The notes: generated by a model not told the origin, from the letters alone. DNA of 56,746 nt from an uncultured bacterium (GCA_902761035.1 CACWIW010000007.1:1-56746), one strand, 5' to 3'. Positions 1 to 8,447 are shown, counted from the stretch's first letter. Translations and numbers: made by a program.

Positions 1-1
1 T

Positions 2-121
2 GCGCTGCGGCTGGACCCCGACTGCATCCCCGCGACGGGGGAGGAATACGTGCGCAAGCCAGGCTGTCCGCGCATTCCGCAGAAGGTCATCAGCTGGCTT
101 GTCCGACGGCAGGTCGCCTGA
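2..121 (+). CDS. 3' end of an unidentified gene (partial)
   Basis: An open frame enters from the left edge and stops at TGA 119-121. About 39 residues are visible, ending in SWLVRRQVA. Nearly every codon ends in G or C, as in the confirmed genes of this window, which supports coding. A short Cys-Pro-Arg stretch (GCPRIPQ) is the only notable feature and I do not recognise the family. The next 500 bases are repeat-rich and non-coding, so this gene is not obviously in an operon with the HAD gene downstream. Confidence 0.5.
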   Translation, partial: ALRLDPDCIPATGEEYVRKPGCPRIPQKVISWLVRRQVA

Positions 122-180
122 CGCCACATCCCCCGTATTTCAGCTGAAACTAAACTCCTCGGCCAAATGCCTCACGTTCG

Positions 181-281
181 TTGCTTTCGCCACTGGGGGT
201 TCATAAGTCTTGGAGTTGTTGAGACCCTTGAAGTTTTTCTCCAAGTCTCCTAATCTCCAAAACTCCCAATAGCGAAGGCAA
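181..281. repeat. Imperfect long inverted repeat (hairpin element)
   Basis: TTGCTTTCGCCACTGGG (181-197) faces CCCAATAGCGAAGGCAA (265-281); the arms pair over 17 bp with three mismatches. Inside are further inverted short repeats: TTGGAGTTGTTGAG near 210 against TCTCCAA-type units at 239-266. It lies in intergenic DNA after the partial first gene and could fold into a strong hairpin in RNA. It resembles a small non-autonomous element or a terminator-like structure; no coding potential is convincing. Confidence 0.5.
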
Positions 282-349
282 GAAAGGCTTTGCGGTAGGT
301 TTTATTGATAAACAAAAAGGACTTAACCTAAAGTGGGATAATCCCCTAA

Positions 350-385
350 AACTCTGCGTTCTCAGCATCTCTGCGCCTCTGCGTA
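350..385. repeat. Degenerate CTCTGCG tandem repeat
   Basis: A 9-10 bp unit of the form CTCTGCGNN recurs (CTCTGCGTT, then ATCTCTGCGCC, then CTCTGCG). Similar CTCTGCG-type short tandem repeats occur between genes in many unrelated bacteria. No gene in either direction looks real here. Confidence 0.5.
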
Positions 386-451
386 AGACCTTCAACTGGA
401 ACATCCAACCGATTTGCGCAACCACGGCCATAAACGGATCCTACGCATGCG

Positions 452-615
452 ATTACGGTGCGGAACGAGTCCGGCTTCTGGGCTGTACTATTACGGTGCG
501 GACTGTAAGATGGTGTTTTTGGGGGTAATATCACGGTGTGGAACAGAATACAGGTGAAGAGCGATTACGGTACGGAGCGTGGACGGCACTGTGCGTGCGA
601 TTACGATGCGGAACC
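452..615 (+). repeat. Five-copy array of ATTACGGTGCGGAAC-like repeat
   Basis: Five variants begin at 452, 490, 530, 564 and 600: ATTACGGTGCGGAACG, ATTACGGTGCGGACTG, ATCACGGTGTGGAACA, ATTACGGTACGGAGCG and ATTACGATGCGGAACC. Spacing is 34-40 bp. The unit is one arm of a palindrome seen complete at 55589-55620, where a CATTCCGCACCGTAAT arm faces ATCACGGCTCGGAACG. The short, degenerate units and unequal spacing argue against CRISPR. It looks like an interspersed extragenic palindrome that has been tandemly amplified. Confidence 0.65.
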
Positions 616-653
616 AAAAAGATGAAGCCAGCAATGAAAAAAAGAGCAAATGG

Positions 654-683
654 TTGCGTGGCGAAAGGGAAATTTGATAGAAT
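654..683 (+). promoter_or_regulatory. Predicted sigma-70 promoter for the HAD gene
   Basis: TTGCGT (654-659), an 18-bp spacer and TAGAAT (678-683). The 18-bp spacer matches other promoters in this window (39331, 42982, 39272, 14859). Transcription would start near 690, leaving a leader of roughly 180 nt before the preferred HAD start. Confidence 0.45.
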
Positions 684-749
684 GGCAACCGTGCAAGAAA
701 AAGAGATAGTTGCAAAACTTGATGTGGCAAAGGCTCCATCGCCCTTGCA

Positions 750-770
750 GCAAGGCCGAGGCGGCCTTGC
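750..770 (+). other. Perfect 8-bp stem hairpin in the HAD leader
   Basis: GCAAGGCC (750-757), loop GAGGC, GGCCTTGC (763-770). It lies between the predicted promoter and the HAD start. No T-run follows, so it is not a classical terminator. It may affect leader folding or translation. Confidence 0.35.
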
Positions 771-810
771 CACACCTTGCACGCATGATTTTGCAATTGC
801 CTCAAAAGCC

Positions 811-870
811 ATGCCAGAGAATGCCATGCCAGAGAATGCCATACAAGAGAATGCCATGCCAGAGAAAGAC
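811..870 (+). repeat. 15-bp tandem repeat at the HAD gene start
   Basis: Four degenerate copies of a 15-bp unit, of the kind ATGCCAGAGAATGCC, lie in frame just before the HAD domain and would encode MPENA-like pentapeptides. Each copy carries an ATG, so the translation start is ambiguous (811, 826, 856 or 871). It is either a low-complexity N-terminal tail or a slippage-prone leader. Confidence 0.6.
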
Positions 871-1713
871 ATGCAACAAGAAGTGCCTCAGATACGTATA
901 CTCGCGTTAGACCTCGATGGCACGCTGCTCAACTCGGAGAAACAACTGTCGAATGTCAATCGGAACGCCCTCGCCGCAGCTGCGAAGAAGGGTATCCTCG
1001 TGGTGCCTACCACGGGACGCTTCTTCGGCATGATGCCGCCCGCCGTGCGCGACCTCCCCTTCGTACGCTACGCGATTACCGTCAACGGCGCGCAGGTGTA
1101 TGACCGCGAGACGGATACGGCCATCGTGCGCGAGGAGCTTCCGCTCGAAAAAGCTCTCGCTATCATGCACTACCTCGACGACTTCGACGTGATCTACGAC
1201 TGCTATCAGGACAACTGGGGACGCATGACACAGTCGATGCAGCAGAAAGCCGAAGAGTATGCCCAGTGTCCCCACTACACAAAAATGATCCGAGAGTTCC
1301 GCAAGCCCTACCCTGACCTCAAGGACTACCTCGCAGGACAGGGGCGCGATGTGCAGAAAATCATGCTCTTCGCACGTGACCCGGCGGTACGCGACGCGAT
1401 CGCGGCCGAAATCCCCGCCCACTTCGACGGCCTCGCCGTCTCGACCTCCACCTTCAACAACCTCGAGATCAACGCGGCTTCCGCCCACAAGGGATGCGCC
1501 CTCGAACGCTTTGCGGAACACTTCGGCTGGACGCTCGACAACTGCATGGCGTTCGGTGACGGTCTCAACGACCTCTCAATGGTGCGCATGGCCGGTATCG
1601 GCGTGGCAATGGCGAACGCCGCTCCGGAGGTGCTGGCTGCCGCCGACTATGTGACGCTTTCCAATGACGAAGACGGCGTGGCCGCTGCCCTGCGGCATTT
1701 TTGCCTGATTTAA
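871..1713 (+). CDS. Cof-type HAD-family hydrolase (sugar-phosphate or nucleotide phosphatase)
   Basis: This 280-residue protein has the HAD layout of the Cof/YbiV subfamily. Motif I is LDLDGTLL near residue 12, with the nucleophile Asp. Motif II is in VPTTGR. An inserted cap domain follows, then a lysine in the AHKGCAL region, and motif IV is GDGLNDLSM with paired acidic residues. Family members dephosphorylate sugar phosphates, FMN or PLP in the cytosol; the substrate cannot be read from sequence. ATG 871 gives the usual family length, but upstream in-frame ATGs sit in the 15-bp repeats and cannot be excluded. The gene is convergent with sctU, with a palindromic element between them. Confidence 0.88.
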   Translation: MQQEVPQIRILALDLDGTLLNSEKQLSNVNRNALAAAAKKGILVVPTTGRFFGMMPPAVRDLPFVRYAITVNGAQVYDRETDTAIVREELPLEKALAIMHYLDDFDVIYDCYQDNWGRMTQSMQQKAEEYAQCPHYTKMIREFRKPYPDLKDYLAGQGRDVQKIMLFARDPAVRDAIAAEIPAHFDGLAVSTSTFNNLEINAASAHKGCALERFAEHFGWTLDNCMAFGDGLNDLSMVRMAGIGVAMANAAPEVLAAADYVTLSNDEDGVAAALRHFCLI

Positions 1714-1750
1714 GTCATCACTCACCTATAACTTGAACTATACATCGAGT

Positions 1751-1880
1751 ATTGTTCACAAATCTTCATTGCCAACATTGTTCACAAATCACAAATATCA
1801 ATTGCGGAGGGGTGGATGCCACTCCTATTTGTATTGGTGGCAATGGTGGCAATTGTGAACAATTAAGATTTGTGAACAAT
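1751..1880. mobile_element. MITE-like palindromic element, copy 1 (130 bp)
   Basis: The termini are a perfect inverted repeat: ATTGTTCACAAATCTT (1751-1766) and AAGATTTGTGAACAAT (1865-1880). A second ATTGTTCACAAAT (1777-1789) faces AATTGTGAACAATT (1851-1864) inside. It lies between the convergent HAD and sctU genes and its last base falls in the sctU stop codon. It could act as a two-way transcription barrier. A related copy interrupts a glycosyltransferase gene at 23887-23993 and a half copy starts the Wza gene at 30163. There is no transposase and no clear target duplication. Confidence 0.75.
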
Positions 1881-2986
1881 CATGAAAGGTCTTCGATCTG
1901 GATGGAGTCTAGCGCGGCCTCTTCCTTTTTGGCGTCGTTGAGCGACTTCACCCACTTCAGCACCTGTGCAACAGGCTCAACTAGCGCCAGGGGAACAAAC
2001 TCATCCACCTTCGCCTCCGCGTAGAGACGACGGGCGAGTGGCACGTTCTCCGTGATCGGGATGCCCTCGTCCATTGCTGTGCGGCGGATTATCGCCGCCA
2101 CCTTGTCCGCACCCATGACCGCGATCTTGGGGAGCGGCGCCTCCTCCGGCTTGTACGAGATGGCCACAGCGATGTGCGTCGGGTTGGTGATAACCACGGA
2201 CGAATTCTTCGTGGCCTTCACGGGATCGGGTCCGTTGAGAATCTCGTCGCGGAACTGACGCTGCGCCTGCTTGACTTCCGCAGAGCCTTCCATCTCCTTG
2301 TATTCGCGCTTCACCTCGTCCTTCGTCATCATCATCTGCTTCGTGAAGTTCTTCTGCTGGAAGAGGCGGTCCACGACGGCGATAACGATGTAGCCGAAGG
2401 CTGTGTAGCCCGCGAGGCGCTTCATGATCACGGCGAGACAAGGCATGATGTCGTCGATCGTGCCGTAGCAGAGCGTGAGAAGCTCGGGATAGGACGCAAC
2501 GATGAGCTTCCAGATCAGGTATCCGAGGAACGTCACCTTCACGCAGTTCTTGAGGAACTCAAAAAAGTTCTTCATCGAGAAGATGCGCTTGAAGCCCTCG
2601 AAGGGGTTCAGCTTGTTGAGCGAGGGTTTCAGCGGCTCAAACGTGAAGAGGAAGCCGATCTGGCACAGGTTTGCGGTCACGCCCACCACGGCGGCGACGC
2701 ACACGAAGATGAACGAATGCTTGCAGATAACAGTGACCGCGTTCACCCCCGCCTGCCGCACCGCGCCGTCCACGTCCTGCGACGACAAGGCACGGCCGAT
2801 GAACGTGATGAGCTGCTCGATGTCGTCCATGAGGATTGCGGCCAGCATGGCGGTGAGGTACATCAGCACGACGAGCAGCGCCGTGGAAACCACGTCCTTG
2901 GACGTGCATACCTGCCCCTTCTGACGTGCATCGCGAAGCTTCTTCGCGGTGGGCATCTCGGTTTTCTCGCCGCCTTCGTCCGCCAC
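1880..2986 (-). CDS. sctU: T3SS export apparatus switch protein SctU
   Basis: A 368-residue inner-membrane protein of the FlhB/YscU/SctU family, which sets substrate specificity of the type III export gate. The N-terminal half has about four membrane segments (residues about 30-230). The cytosolic half carries the self-cleavage motif NPTH near residues 266-269, followed by IAVAISY, and the family hallmark of a charged linker before it. Length matches the family (340-370). It is the last gene of the T3SS unit, 1 bp after the PP2C gene, so translation is probably coupled. There is no flagellar gene nearby, and the translocators upstream support a non-flagellar, injectisome role. A palindromic element abuts its stop codon. 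Confidence 0.95.
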   Translation of the reverse strand: MADEGGEKTEMPTAKKLRDARQKGQVCTSKDVVSTALLVVLMYLTAMLAAILMDDIEQLITFIGRALSSQDVDGAVRQAGVNAVTVICKHSFIFVCVAAVVGVTANLCQIGFLFTFEPLKPSLNKLNPFEGFKRIFSMKNFFEFLKNCVKVTFLGYLIWKLIVASYPELLTLCYGTIDDIMPCLAVIMKRLAGYTAFGYIVIAVVDRLFQQKNFTKQMMMTKDEVKREYKEMEGSAEVKQAQRQFRDEILNGPDPVKATKNSSVVITNPTHIAVAISYKPEEAPLPKIAVMGADKVAAIIRRTAMDEGIPITENVPLARRLYAEAKVDEFVPLALVEPVAQVLKWVKSLNDAKKEEAALDSIQIEDLS

Positions 2987-2987
2987 G

Positions 2988-5069
2988 TCAGCGTCTCCTC
3001 ATGCAGACCGTCAGCACGTTGCGTCCGTCGCGCCGCTCGTAGTTGACGAACTCCGCCATCTGCTTGACCATGAATATGCCGAGCCCGCCAATCTGGCGTT
3101 CCTCGGCCGACGCCGTCACGTCCGGACTGGGCTGCGTGAGCGGGTTGAACGGCGTGCCTTCGTCGGAGAACACGAGCGCGTAGCCGGTCTCCGCGCGGCG
3201 GTACGTCAGGTCGAAGGTCGTCGCCCCGGAACAGCGCACGATGTTGGAGGCGATCTCGTCAATCACGATGGCAGCCCTGTGGTCGTCGCAGAAGCCCCTC
3301 ACGTAGGCGGCAGCGGCGGCTAGGCCCTCAGTGGTGGCGGCGAACGTGCGGCGGGCGCCGTTGAAGCCGATCGCGAGCATCGTGATGTCGTCAGCCTGCG
3401 GCTCGCCAGCCGCGAACGCGTTGACGGCCATCTCCACCACGTGGCAGGCGGCCTTGGCGTCCGCGATGTCGGTCGCAAGCGCGGCGGTGAGGCGTTCCTC
3501 TCCGAAAAGCTCGCCGCGCGACTGCGCCTCGACCACGCCGTCCGTGTAGAGGAACAGTCCGTCGCCCGGACGGAGGAGGAGCGTGTGCGGCTCGTAGGCC
3601 ATGCCGTCGAGCGCGGCGAGCGCAAGTCCCGAGGTGTCGCGCACCCATTCAAGGCCGCCGTCAGCGCGCCGAATGATCGGCGGGTTGTGTCCGCAGTTAA
3701 CGTACTCCACCACGCCCGTCTCGAGGTCGATCACGCCGATCCACGCTGTCACGAACATGTTCGCGTCGTTACCCTCCGCAAGGCGGGCGTTCACGTCGGC
3801 TACGGCCTTGCCCAGGTCGCCCCCGCGCGACAGGAGGTCGATGAGCGTTGTCTTCGCCCTCATCATGAACATGGCACCCGGCACGCCCTTCCCAGAGACG
3901 TCGGCCACCATCATGGCCAAATGGCGTTCGCCCACGTAGTAGAAGTCGTAGAAGTCGCCACCCACCTCCTTCGCGGCGTGCATCCTCGCGTAGATGTCAA
4001 GACAGTCGGCGATCGGCGGAAACGGCGGGAACACGCTTGGGAGCGCGGCGCTCTGGATGGAAGTGGCGAGCATCAGCTCCTTCTGGCGCCTGGACTCCTC
4101 CGCGAGACGTGCCTCCTCGGCTCGTTCGCGCATCGCGACGGCGCGCAGGCCTACGAACGCGGCAACCGCGATCAGGACGAGCAGGATGAACATCATCGTC
4201 CCAACTGAGACGTTCCGCGCGTGCAGGATTTCATGCATGGGCACGACCACGAAGAAGATGTGTCCGCTCTCCGGCAAGGGAACGGCCCGGCAGACGGCAT
4301 CCTCACCCGAGACATTCGCCCTAAACGACTCGCCTTTGTCCTTCTTGAGCATCCACGGCTCGAAGCCGAGGTCGGCGACCATGATCGGCTCATGCTCAAG
4401 GCCGGGGCGGAAGCGCATGTTCGGGTTGCCGTCGGAGATCACCTCGCCCGTCTTCGCATCGGCGATCACGTAGTAGCCGGCATCCCCGACATGCCAGTCC
4501 ATCGCGGTGTCGGCGAAGCGTTCCTTCAAATCCCGCGAAAGGCGCTCGAAGTCGAAGCCCAGCTGGAGATAGCCGTCTGGCAGACGCACGCCGGCGAACT
4601 TGCGGTAGGCGCCGTCGGCGCGAACGGTACGACGCGGGGGCTGCGTGTACCAGAGGCGGTTGGTGAGGAGACAGAGGAAGCCTGCGGCCTTGGTGGGGTC
4701 GGGATCCGTTCCCATCCAGTAGTCCTTCTGACTGGGATGGGTGGTCGCGCGGATGACGCCGTTTGTGTCCGCGAAGTTGATCTCGTCAAGCGCGTAGGTG
4801 CGCATCATATCCATGACCTTCTGCTGGTTGGAAGCGGCCGACGCAACGGTCGGCAGGTCACGCTGGATGCAGCTGGCGAGGTAGTAGAGGATCGGATCCG
4901 CCCCCGCGAGCATCTCCTCGCGCATGTCTTGTACGGCCGGACCCATCAGGGCCTCCACGCGCTCGCGCACAAGCCGCGTCTCCACCTCGCTGGAGACGAA
5001 ATACGCGACCACCGCAGCCATGCAGGCGGCGGCGACGATCAGCACCCGGTACTTGCGGTAGGCGTTCAT
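2988..5069 (-). CDS. Membrane sensor with PP2C/SpoIIE phosphatase and RsbW-like kinase domains
   Basis: 693 residues. TM1 is near residues 8-25, followed by an extracytoplasmic sensor region of about 260 residues (Cache-like in size and placement; inference), then TM2 near 290-315. A SpoIIE-type phosphatase follows, with metal motifs VGGDFYD, VADVSGKG and a late ADDITM. The C-terminal ATPase domain is RsbW-like: N-box EIASNIV, then SDEGTPF and GGLGIFM. Phosphatase and kinase in one chain would allow both dephosphorylation and phosphorylation of a STAS partner; the obvious partner is encoded 5 bp upstream (5075-5374). Its position between sctT and sctU implies control of secretion by an external signal. 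The direction of control cannot be told. Confidence 0.88.
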   Translation of the reverse strand: MNAYRKYRVLIVAAACMAAVVAYFVSSEVETRLVRERVEALMGPAVQDMREEMLAGADPILYYLASCIQRDLPTVASAASNQQKVMDMMRTYALDEINFADTNGVIRATTHPSQKDYWMGTDPDPTKAAGFLCLLTNRLWYTQPPRRTVRADGAYRKFAGVRLPDGYLQLGFDFERLSRDLKERFADTAMDWHVGDAGYYVIADAKTGEVISDGNPNMRFRPGLEHEPIMVADLGFEPWMLKKDKGESFRANVSGEDAVCRAVPLPESGHIFFVVVPMHEILHARNVSVGTMMFILLVLIAVAAFVGLRAVAMRERAEEARLAEESRRQKELMLATSIQSAALPSVFPPFPPIADCLDIYARMHAAKEVGGDFYDFYYVGERHLAMMVADVSGKGVPGAMFMMRAKTTLIDLLSRGGDLGKAVADVNARLAEGNDANMFVTAWIGVIDLETGVVEYVNCGHNPPIIRRADGGLEWVRDTSGLALAALDGMAYEPHTLLLRPGDGLFLYTDGVVEAQSRGELFGEERLTAALATDIADAKAACHVVEMAVNAFAAGEPQADDITMLAIGFNGARRTFAATTEGLAAAAAYVRGFCDDHRAAIVIDEIASNIVRCSGATTFDLTYRRAETGYALVFSDEGTPFNPLTQPSPDVTASAEERQIGGLGIFMVKQMAEFVNYERRDGRNVLTVCMRRR

Positions 5070-5074
5070 CGCGG

Positions 5075-5374
5075 TCAGGCAAGCTTGAAGATTGTCGCAA
5101 ATCCTGTGATCTTGAACACCTCCAGCACTGCGGGCTGCGCGCCGACGATCGTCATGCCGCTCTTCTTCGACATCGCCTTGTAGGCCGAGAGGAACACCCG
5201 AAGGCCGGCTGACGAAACGTACGCCACACCGGAGAGGTCAAGCACCAGTTCGTCTACGGCGTCAAGCACAAGCTCCGCCTCCAGCTGCGGCGCGGTCACG
5301 GTGTCGATGTGGCCCGTCACCAAAACGGTCATCTTTGTACCTTCAATTTTCTTTTCGATTTCCATGTTTTTCAC
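5075..5374 (-). CDS. STAS-domain anti-sigma factor antagonist (RsbV-like)
   Basis: A 99-residue single STAS domain. The conserved switch loop reads VSSAGLRVF and carries the serine pair that is phosphorylated in RsbV/SpoIIAA proteins. Proteins of this family bind an anti-sigma factor kinase or another partner when unphosphorylated. The gene lies 2 bp after sctT and 5 bp before the PP2C/kinase gene, so the pair forms a compact switch inside the export-gate genes. No sigma factor or separate anti-sigma factor is encoded in this window, so its final target is unknown. Confidence 0.88.
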   Translation of the reverse strand: MKNMEIEKKIEGTKMTVLVTGHIDTVTAPQLEAELVLDAVDELVLDLSGVAYVSSAGLRVFLSAYKAMSKKSGMTIVGAQPAVLEVFKITGFATIFKLA

Positions 5375-5376
5375 TC

Positions 5377-6168
5377 CTAAACTGGCGCGGCCGACGCAAA
5401 GAGCCGCGAGAGCGGTCCGAGAATGGACGATTCGTCCGTGTACATGAGCATGTCGATGATGTACCGCAGGTACACCACGAGCATGGCGACGCCGAGCGCG
5501 GACTTTATCGGCATCGACAAAAAGAACACATTAAGCTGCGGGGCCGTGCGGTTCACGAACCCGAGGCCGATGGTGGCTAGGAACATGAGGATGATGACGG
5601 GAGCCGAGATTATGAACGTCGTTCGCATCATTCCGTCGAGGGTGTCCAGCGCGAAGCCGGGAGCGTCCCCGCGCATGGCCGGCCAGTCGCCGAAGAGCGG
5701 CACCACGCCGTAGCTCGCGTAGATGGCGGCGAGAAACACCAGCACCGCCCCGCCGACGAAGAATATCGTCGAGACGATCTGGGTGAAGAATATACCTGTG
5801 GTGGAGACCTGCGTGCCCGACAGCGGCGAATACACCTCGCCCATCGTGGCGCCGCGCTGGTTGTCAATGAAGTTGCCTACGTTCTCCGCGACCCAGAACG
5901 GAATGGAGGCGAAGAACCCGATGAGGAACCCCACCAGCGCCTCCTTCACCGCGATCACGCAGACGAGCCCGGTCTGGAGCTCTCCCGGCGGCATCCACCG
6001 AAGCACGCACGGCACGATCAGCGCGGAGAAGGAGAGCGTTGCCGCATTGCGCGCAACGCCCGTGATCATAGAGCTGGTCGTGGCGGGACAGATGGCGAGC
6101 GCGCCGCCGACCCTAGCGGCGGACAGCACGAAGGCGATGATCATTCGGTGGAAGTCGGTGAACTGCAT
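5377..6168 (-). CDS. sctT: T3SS export gate protein SctT
   Basis: A 263-residue polytopic membrane protein of the FliR/YscT/SctT family, part of the SctRST export gate that leads substrates across the inner membrane. Visible family features are the N-terminal ARVGGALAICP segment, VAENVGNFIDNQRGA near residues 90-105, a QIVSTIFF segment and about six hydrophobic helices. ATG 6168 is preferred. An extension upstream would read through a basic, low-complexity region overlapping the previous gene and would exceed family length. The usual partners SctR and SctS are not in this window. Confidence 0.93.
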   Translation of the reverse strand: MQFTDFHRMIIAFVLSAARVGGALAICPATTSSMITGVARNAATLSFSALIVPCVLRWMPPGELQTGLVCVIAVKEALVGFLIGFFASIPFWVAENVGNFIDNQRGATMGEVYSPLSGTQVSTTGIFFTQIVSTIFFVGGAVLVFLAAIYASYGVVPLFGDWPAMRGDAPGFALDTLDGMMRTTFIISAPVIILMFLATIGLGFVNRTAPQLNVFFLSMPIKSALGVAMLVVYLRYIIDMLMYTDESSILGPLSRLFASAAPV

Positions 6169-6172
6169 GGCG

Positions 6173-6760
6173 CTATGACCCCTCGAACCACACCACGCAC
6201 GGACCGTGGAAATTAAGGCGCAGGCACCTCGGCGCGCGCGGTAATAATATGTCGCGCGCGCGAAGGCGCGGACAGAACCCCGTCGGCGCACGCCCCGTCC
6301 ACGCAACCGCCGCCTCCGGCCTCAAGCCGAGGGTCTCGCCTTCAGCCACCACGACCCTCGTCGTGCGCCCCTGCGTCGCCAAGACCGCCCATCCGCCCTC
6401 CAAGGCGGTGGTGCAGATCGCGCCGCGGATGGAAAAAGGCACGACGCGCAGCACCCCGCCCGCACGGCGGGCGGACGCCGGGGCGAGAAGAAGCTTCTCC
6501 GTAACCGCAGTCACGCACTCGGCGAGGTCAATCCGCGTGAGGAACGGATGCGTCCTGTCGCCGCACCACATCCGGCCTGATAGCGACGCACACCGGAGGC
6601 GACGGCGGTCCGGCTGGAACAGACGCCGCCACCACGACACGTCCTCGCGCGGCAGACGCCTCGGCGTGAGAGTGCCGGAAACGGCGGACGGCTGGAGTTC
6701 ACCGAACATCCAGTCGCCGCCTTCCACCCGGGCAAACCCGTTTTCAAACTCCGCTTCCAT
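6173..6760 (-). CDS. AIM24-like (TIGR00266-type) beta-rich protein in the T3SS operon
   Basis: 195 residues without membrane segments. The C-terminal half resembles the AIM24/DUF124 family: VVAEGETLGLRPEAAVAW, then RLNFHGPCVVWFEG, close to the GPGxVW end of that family. These proteins form a beta-barrel-like fold; bacterial members have no settled function. The first 16 bp overlap the upstream gene and the stop lies 4 bp before sctT, so it belongs to the T3SS unit. It is not a known Sct component, so it may be an accessory protein of this lineage. The family assignment rests on motif memory and is moderate. Confidence 0.6.
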   Translation of the reverse strand: MEAEFENGFARVEGGDWMFGELQPSAVSGTLTPRRLPREDVSWWRRLFQPDRRRLRCASLSGRMWCGDRTHPFLTRIDLAECVTAVTEKLLLAPASARRAGGVLRVVPFSIRGAICTTALEGGWAVLATQGRTTRVVVAEGETLGLRPEAAVAWTGRAPTGFCPRLRARDILLPRAPRCLRLNFHGPCVVWFEGS

Positions 6761-8435
6761 TCGACTCGCGTTCCTCTTCGCTCTCCTCCCTTCGTCCCAC
6801 CAGTATTTCGTACAGGCGCTGTATGTTAACCGCCTCGCCCATTACGTCTGATCCGTTCTCCAGCAGATTCTGCAGCTTGTCGAGTTCCACGCGGTCCTCA
6901 TCCGCAGCCTTTTCAAGCTCGTGTACGCGCATCTCGCCGAGCTTCTGGAAGCGTTCCTTCAGCTCCGCGACCTTCGCCTTCACCTCCTCCACGTGCTCGG
7001 TCCTGGCCGAGCGTTTCGAGGATCCACCCTTCTTCGACAACAGGATGTTGATGACATTGGTGGCCAGCTGGTACGCCTTCAGGCACGTCTGCAGGCGCTG
7101 GAAGGAGTCGTTCAACGCCGCCATCGAGGTCATGCTGGCCAGTCCCCGAGCCCACACGAGCGCGGACATGCGGAAAGCCTCCATATCCTGCAGGAAACGC
7201 TCCATTTCCTCCGCGTCGTCCGCGACGTCCTTCACCACGTCGCGGTAGACGGTGAACAGCTTCGTGGCGGAGAACGTCGGCACTACGCCATTCACCCAGT
7301 TCTTGGCCTTCTCCTCCAGCGCTTGGGTGGTGAAATCGAGCACGTCGGTCTTGAGCTTGTTGAGCAGCTCGTCAATTGACTTGAACAGGCCTGGATCCGG
7401 GCGCTCTTTGCTCCCATCCGGCATCTCGATGCCGTGCTTCGCCGCATCGCGGAGCGCGGCCTGCGCCACGGTTATCTCGCGGAGAAGCAGCGCCACTTCC
7501 TCGATGCTGACCCGTCCGTCGCGCGAGGCCGCGGCCCGGATCGAGTCGAAGCGGCTGGCCAGAGGCTGCAGCGACAGGCTCAGCTGTTCAATCGCACGGC
7601 CGGTGCCGTGCATCTGCAGCGCGATCTTCGGCAGCAGCTCCGCCGCGTACATTGAAAGGCGCAGGTCGTCGGAGTCGGAATCCAGCTGCGAGAGCTCGGC
7701 GACCATGCGCTGCACCTCGATCGCGCGGTTGTTGCAGCGCGTGATCAGGCCGAACAGCATCCCGGTCTCGTCGCCATGCTGGCTGTAGATGCGGCGAAGG
7801 CCGTCCGCAAGGTCTAAGAGCTTGTTGGTCGCCGTGCGGACGAGCAACAGGATTGTGTCTTTCAGCGCCTGCTCCTCCCTGGAAGCCGCGGCCCCCGGAC
7901 GGAACGCGGCGGCGATCTCCGCGCCCGTGAACGCGCCCAGGCGCGCCAGGGCCTCCTCAGCCTGCTTGCGCACGGTGTTCAGCGGCTCGAGTTCCGCGCG
8001 CAGCTCCGGATCCTCGTCGATGAGGGCCTGGAACTGCGCGTGCGTCACGCCTCCGGCGTTCTCCTGCGCCGCGCGGCGCAGCAGGTCGGAGAGCGAGGCG
8101 GTCAGGTCTGAGGGCTTCAGCGCGATCGCCTGTTCGTTCAGGGCCACGATCATACGCGCCGTGAGCGGCTTGGCGTTCTTTCCCAGCAGGGCGCTCTCGA
8201 CCAGCGAGCGGCATCCCTCGCCGAACTGCACGACGAACGACTCGATGAAGTCCCGGCGGGCAAGTTCTATGTCCGCAGAAGGTCCGTTTGCGGGAACTGC
8301 CGATAACTTACGTCCGCTCAGGCCCAAGGTGCAGTCCGCAGGACGCGCCTCGCCTTTCTTCGGCGGCTGCGCGTCCTGCGAGATGAGCCTTTGCGCGTTC
8401 GAGAGATAAGTCTGGAATCCAACGATTGGCGGCAT
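6744..8435 (-). CDS. Unrecognised 563-residue helical protein of the T3SS operon
   Basis: No family recognised. The protein is acidic and mostly helical, rich in Ala, Leu, Glu and Arg. It has no signal peptide and no clear transmembrane segment. A charged coiled-coil-like region lies near residues 480-560 (EEVKAKVAELKERFQKLGE), ending in a strongly acidic tail. Size, position after SctE and lack of an export signal would fit a gatekeeper (SctW-like), a translocon accessory protein or an effector, but none of the diagnostic motifs is visible. Its start overlaps nothing upstream (12-bp gap) and its end overlaps the AIM24-like gene by 17 bp. Confidence 0.75.
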   Translation of the reverse strand: MPPIVGFQTYLSNAQRLISQDAQPPKKGEARPADCTLGLSGRKLSAVPANGPSADIELARRDFIESFVVQFGEGCRSLVESALLGKNAKPLTARMIVALNEQAIALKPSDLTASLSDLLRRAAQENAGGVTHAQFQALIDEDPELRAELEPLNTVRKQAEEALARLGAFTGAEIAAAFRPGAAASREEQALKDTILLLVRTATNKLLDLADGLRRIYSQHGDETGMLFGLITRCNNRAIEVQRMVAELSQLDSDSDDLRLSMYAAELLPKIALQMHGTGRAIEQLSLSLQPLASRFDSIRAAASRDGRVSIEEVALLLREITVAQAALRDAAKHGIEMPDGSKERPDPGLFKSIDELLNKLKTDVLDFTTQALEEKAKNWVNGVVPTFSATKLFTVYRDVVKDVADDAEEMERFLQDMEAFRMSALVWARGLASMTSMAALNDSFQRLQTCLKAYQLATNVINILLSKKGGSSKRSARTEHVEEVKAKVAELKERFQKLGEMRVHELEKAADEDRVELDKLQNLLENGSDVMGEAVNIQRLYEILVGRREESEEERESNGSGV

Positions 8436-8447
8436 GGCGCACGCTCC

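Noticed and set aside
452..615. Possible CRISPR array
   Set aside because: Units are short, differ from each other and are unevenly spaced (34-40 bp); no cas gene is near, and palindromic copies occur elsewhere.
1752..2024. 90-codon plus-strand open frame over the palindromic element
   Set aside because: It is the open frame of the repeat continuing into antisense sctU; useful only as evidence that the element is stop-free in this frame.
2174..3046. Long plus-strand open frame opposite sctU
   Set aside because: Its His/Arg/Glu-rich composition is typical of antisense shadows in GC-rich DNA; SctU on the other strand has clear family motifs.
5377..6306. Longer SctT starting at 6306
   Set aside because: The extra 46 residues are Arg-rich, overlap the AIM24-like gene and are not part of the family; ATG 6168 fits.
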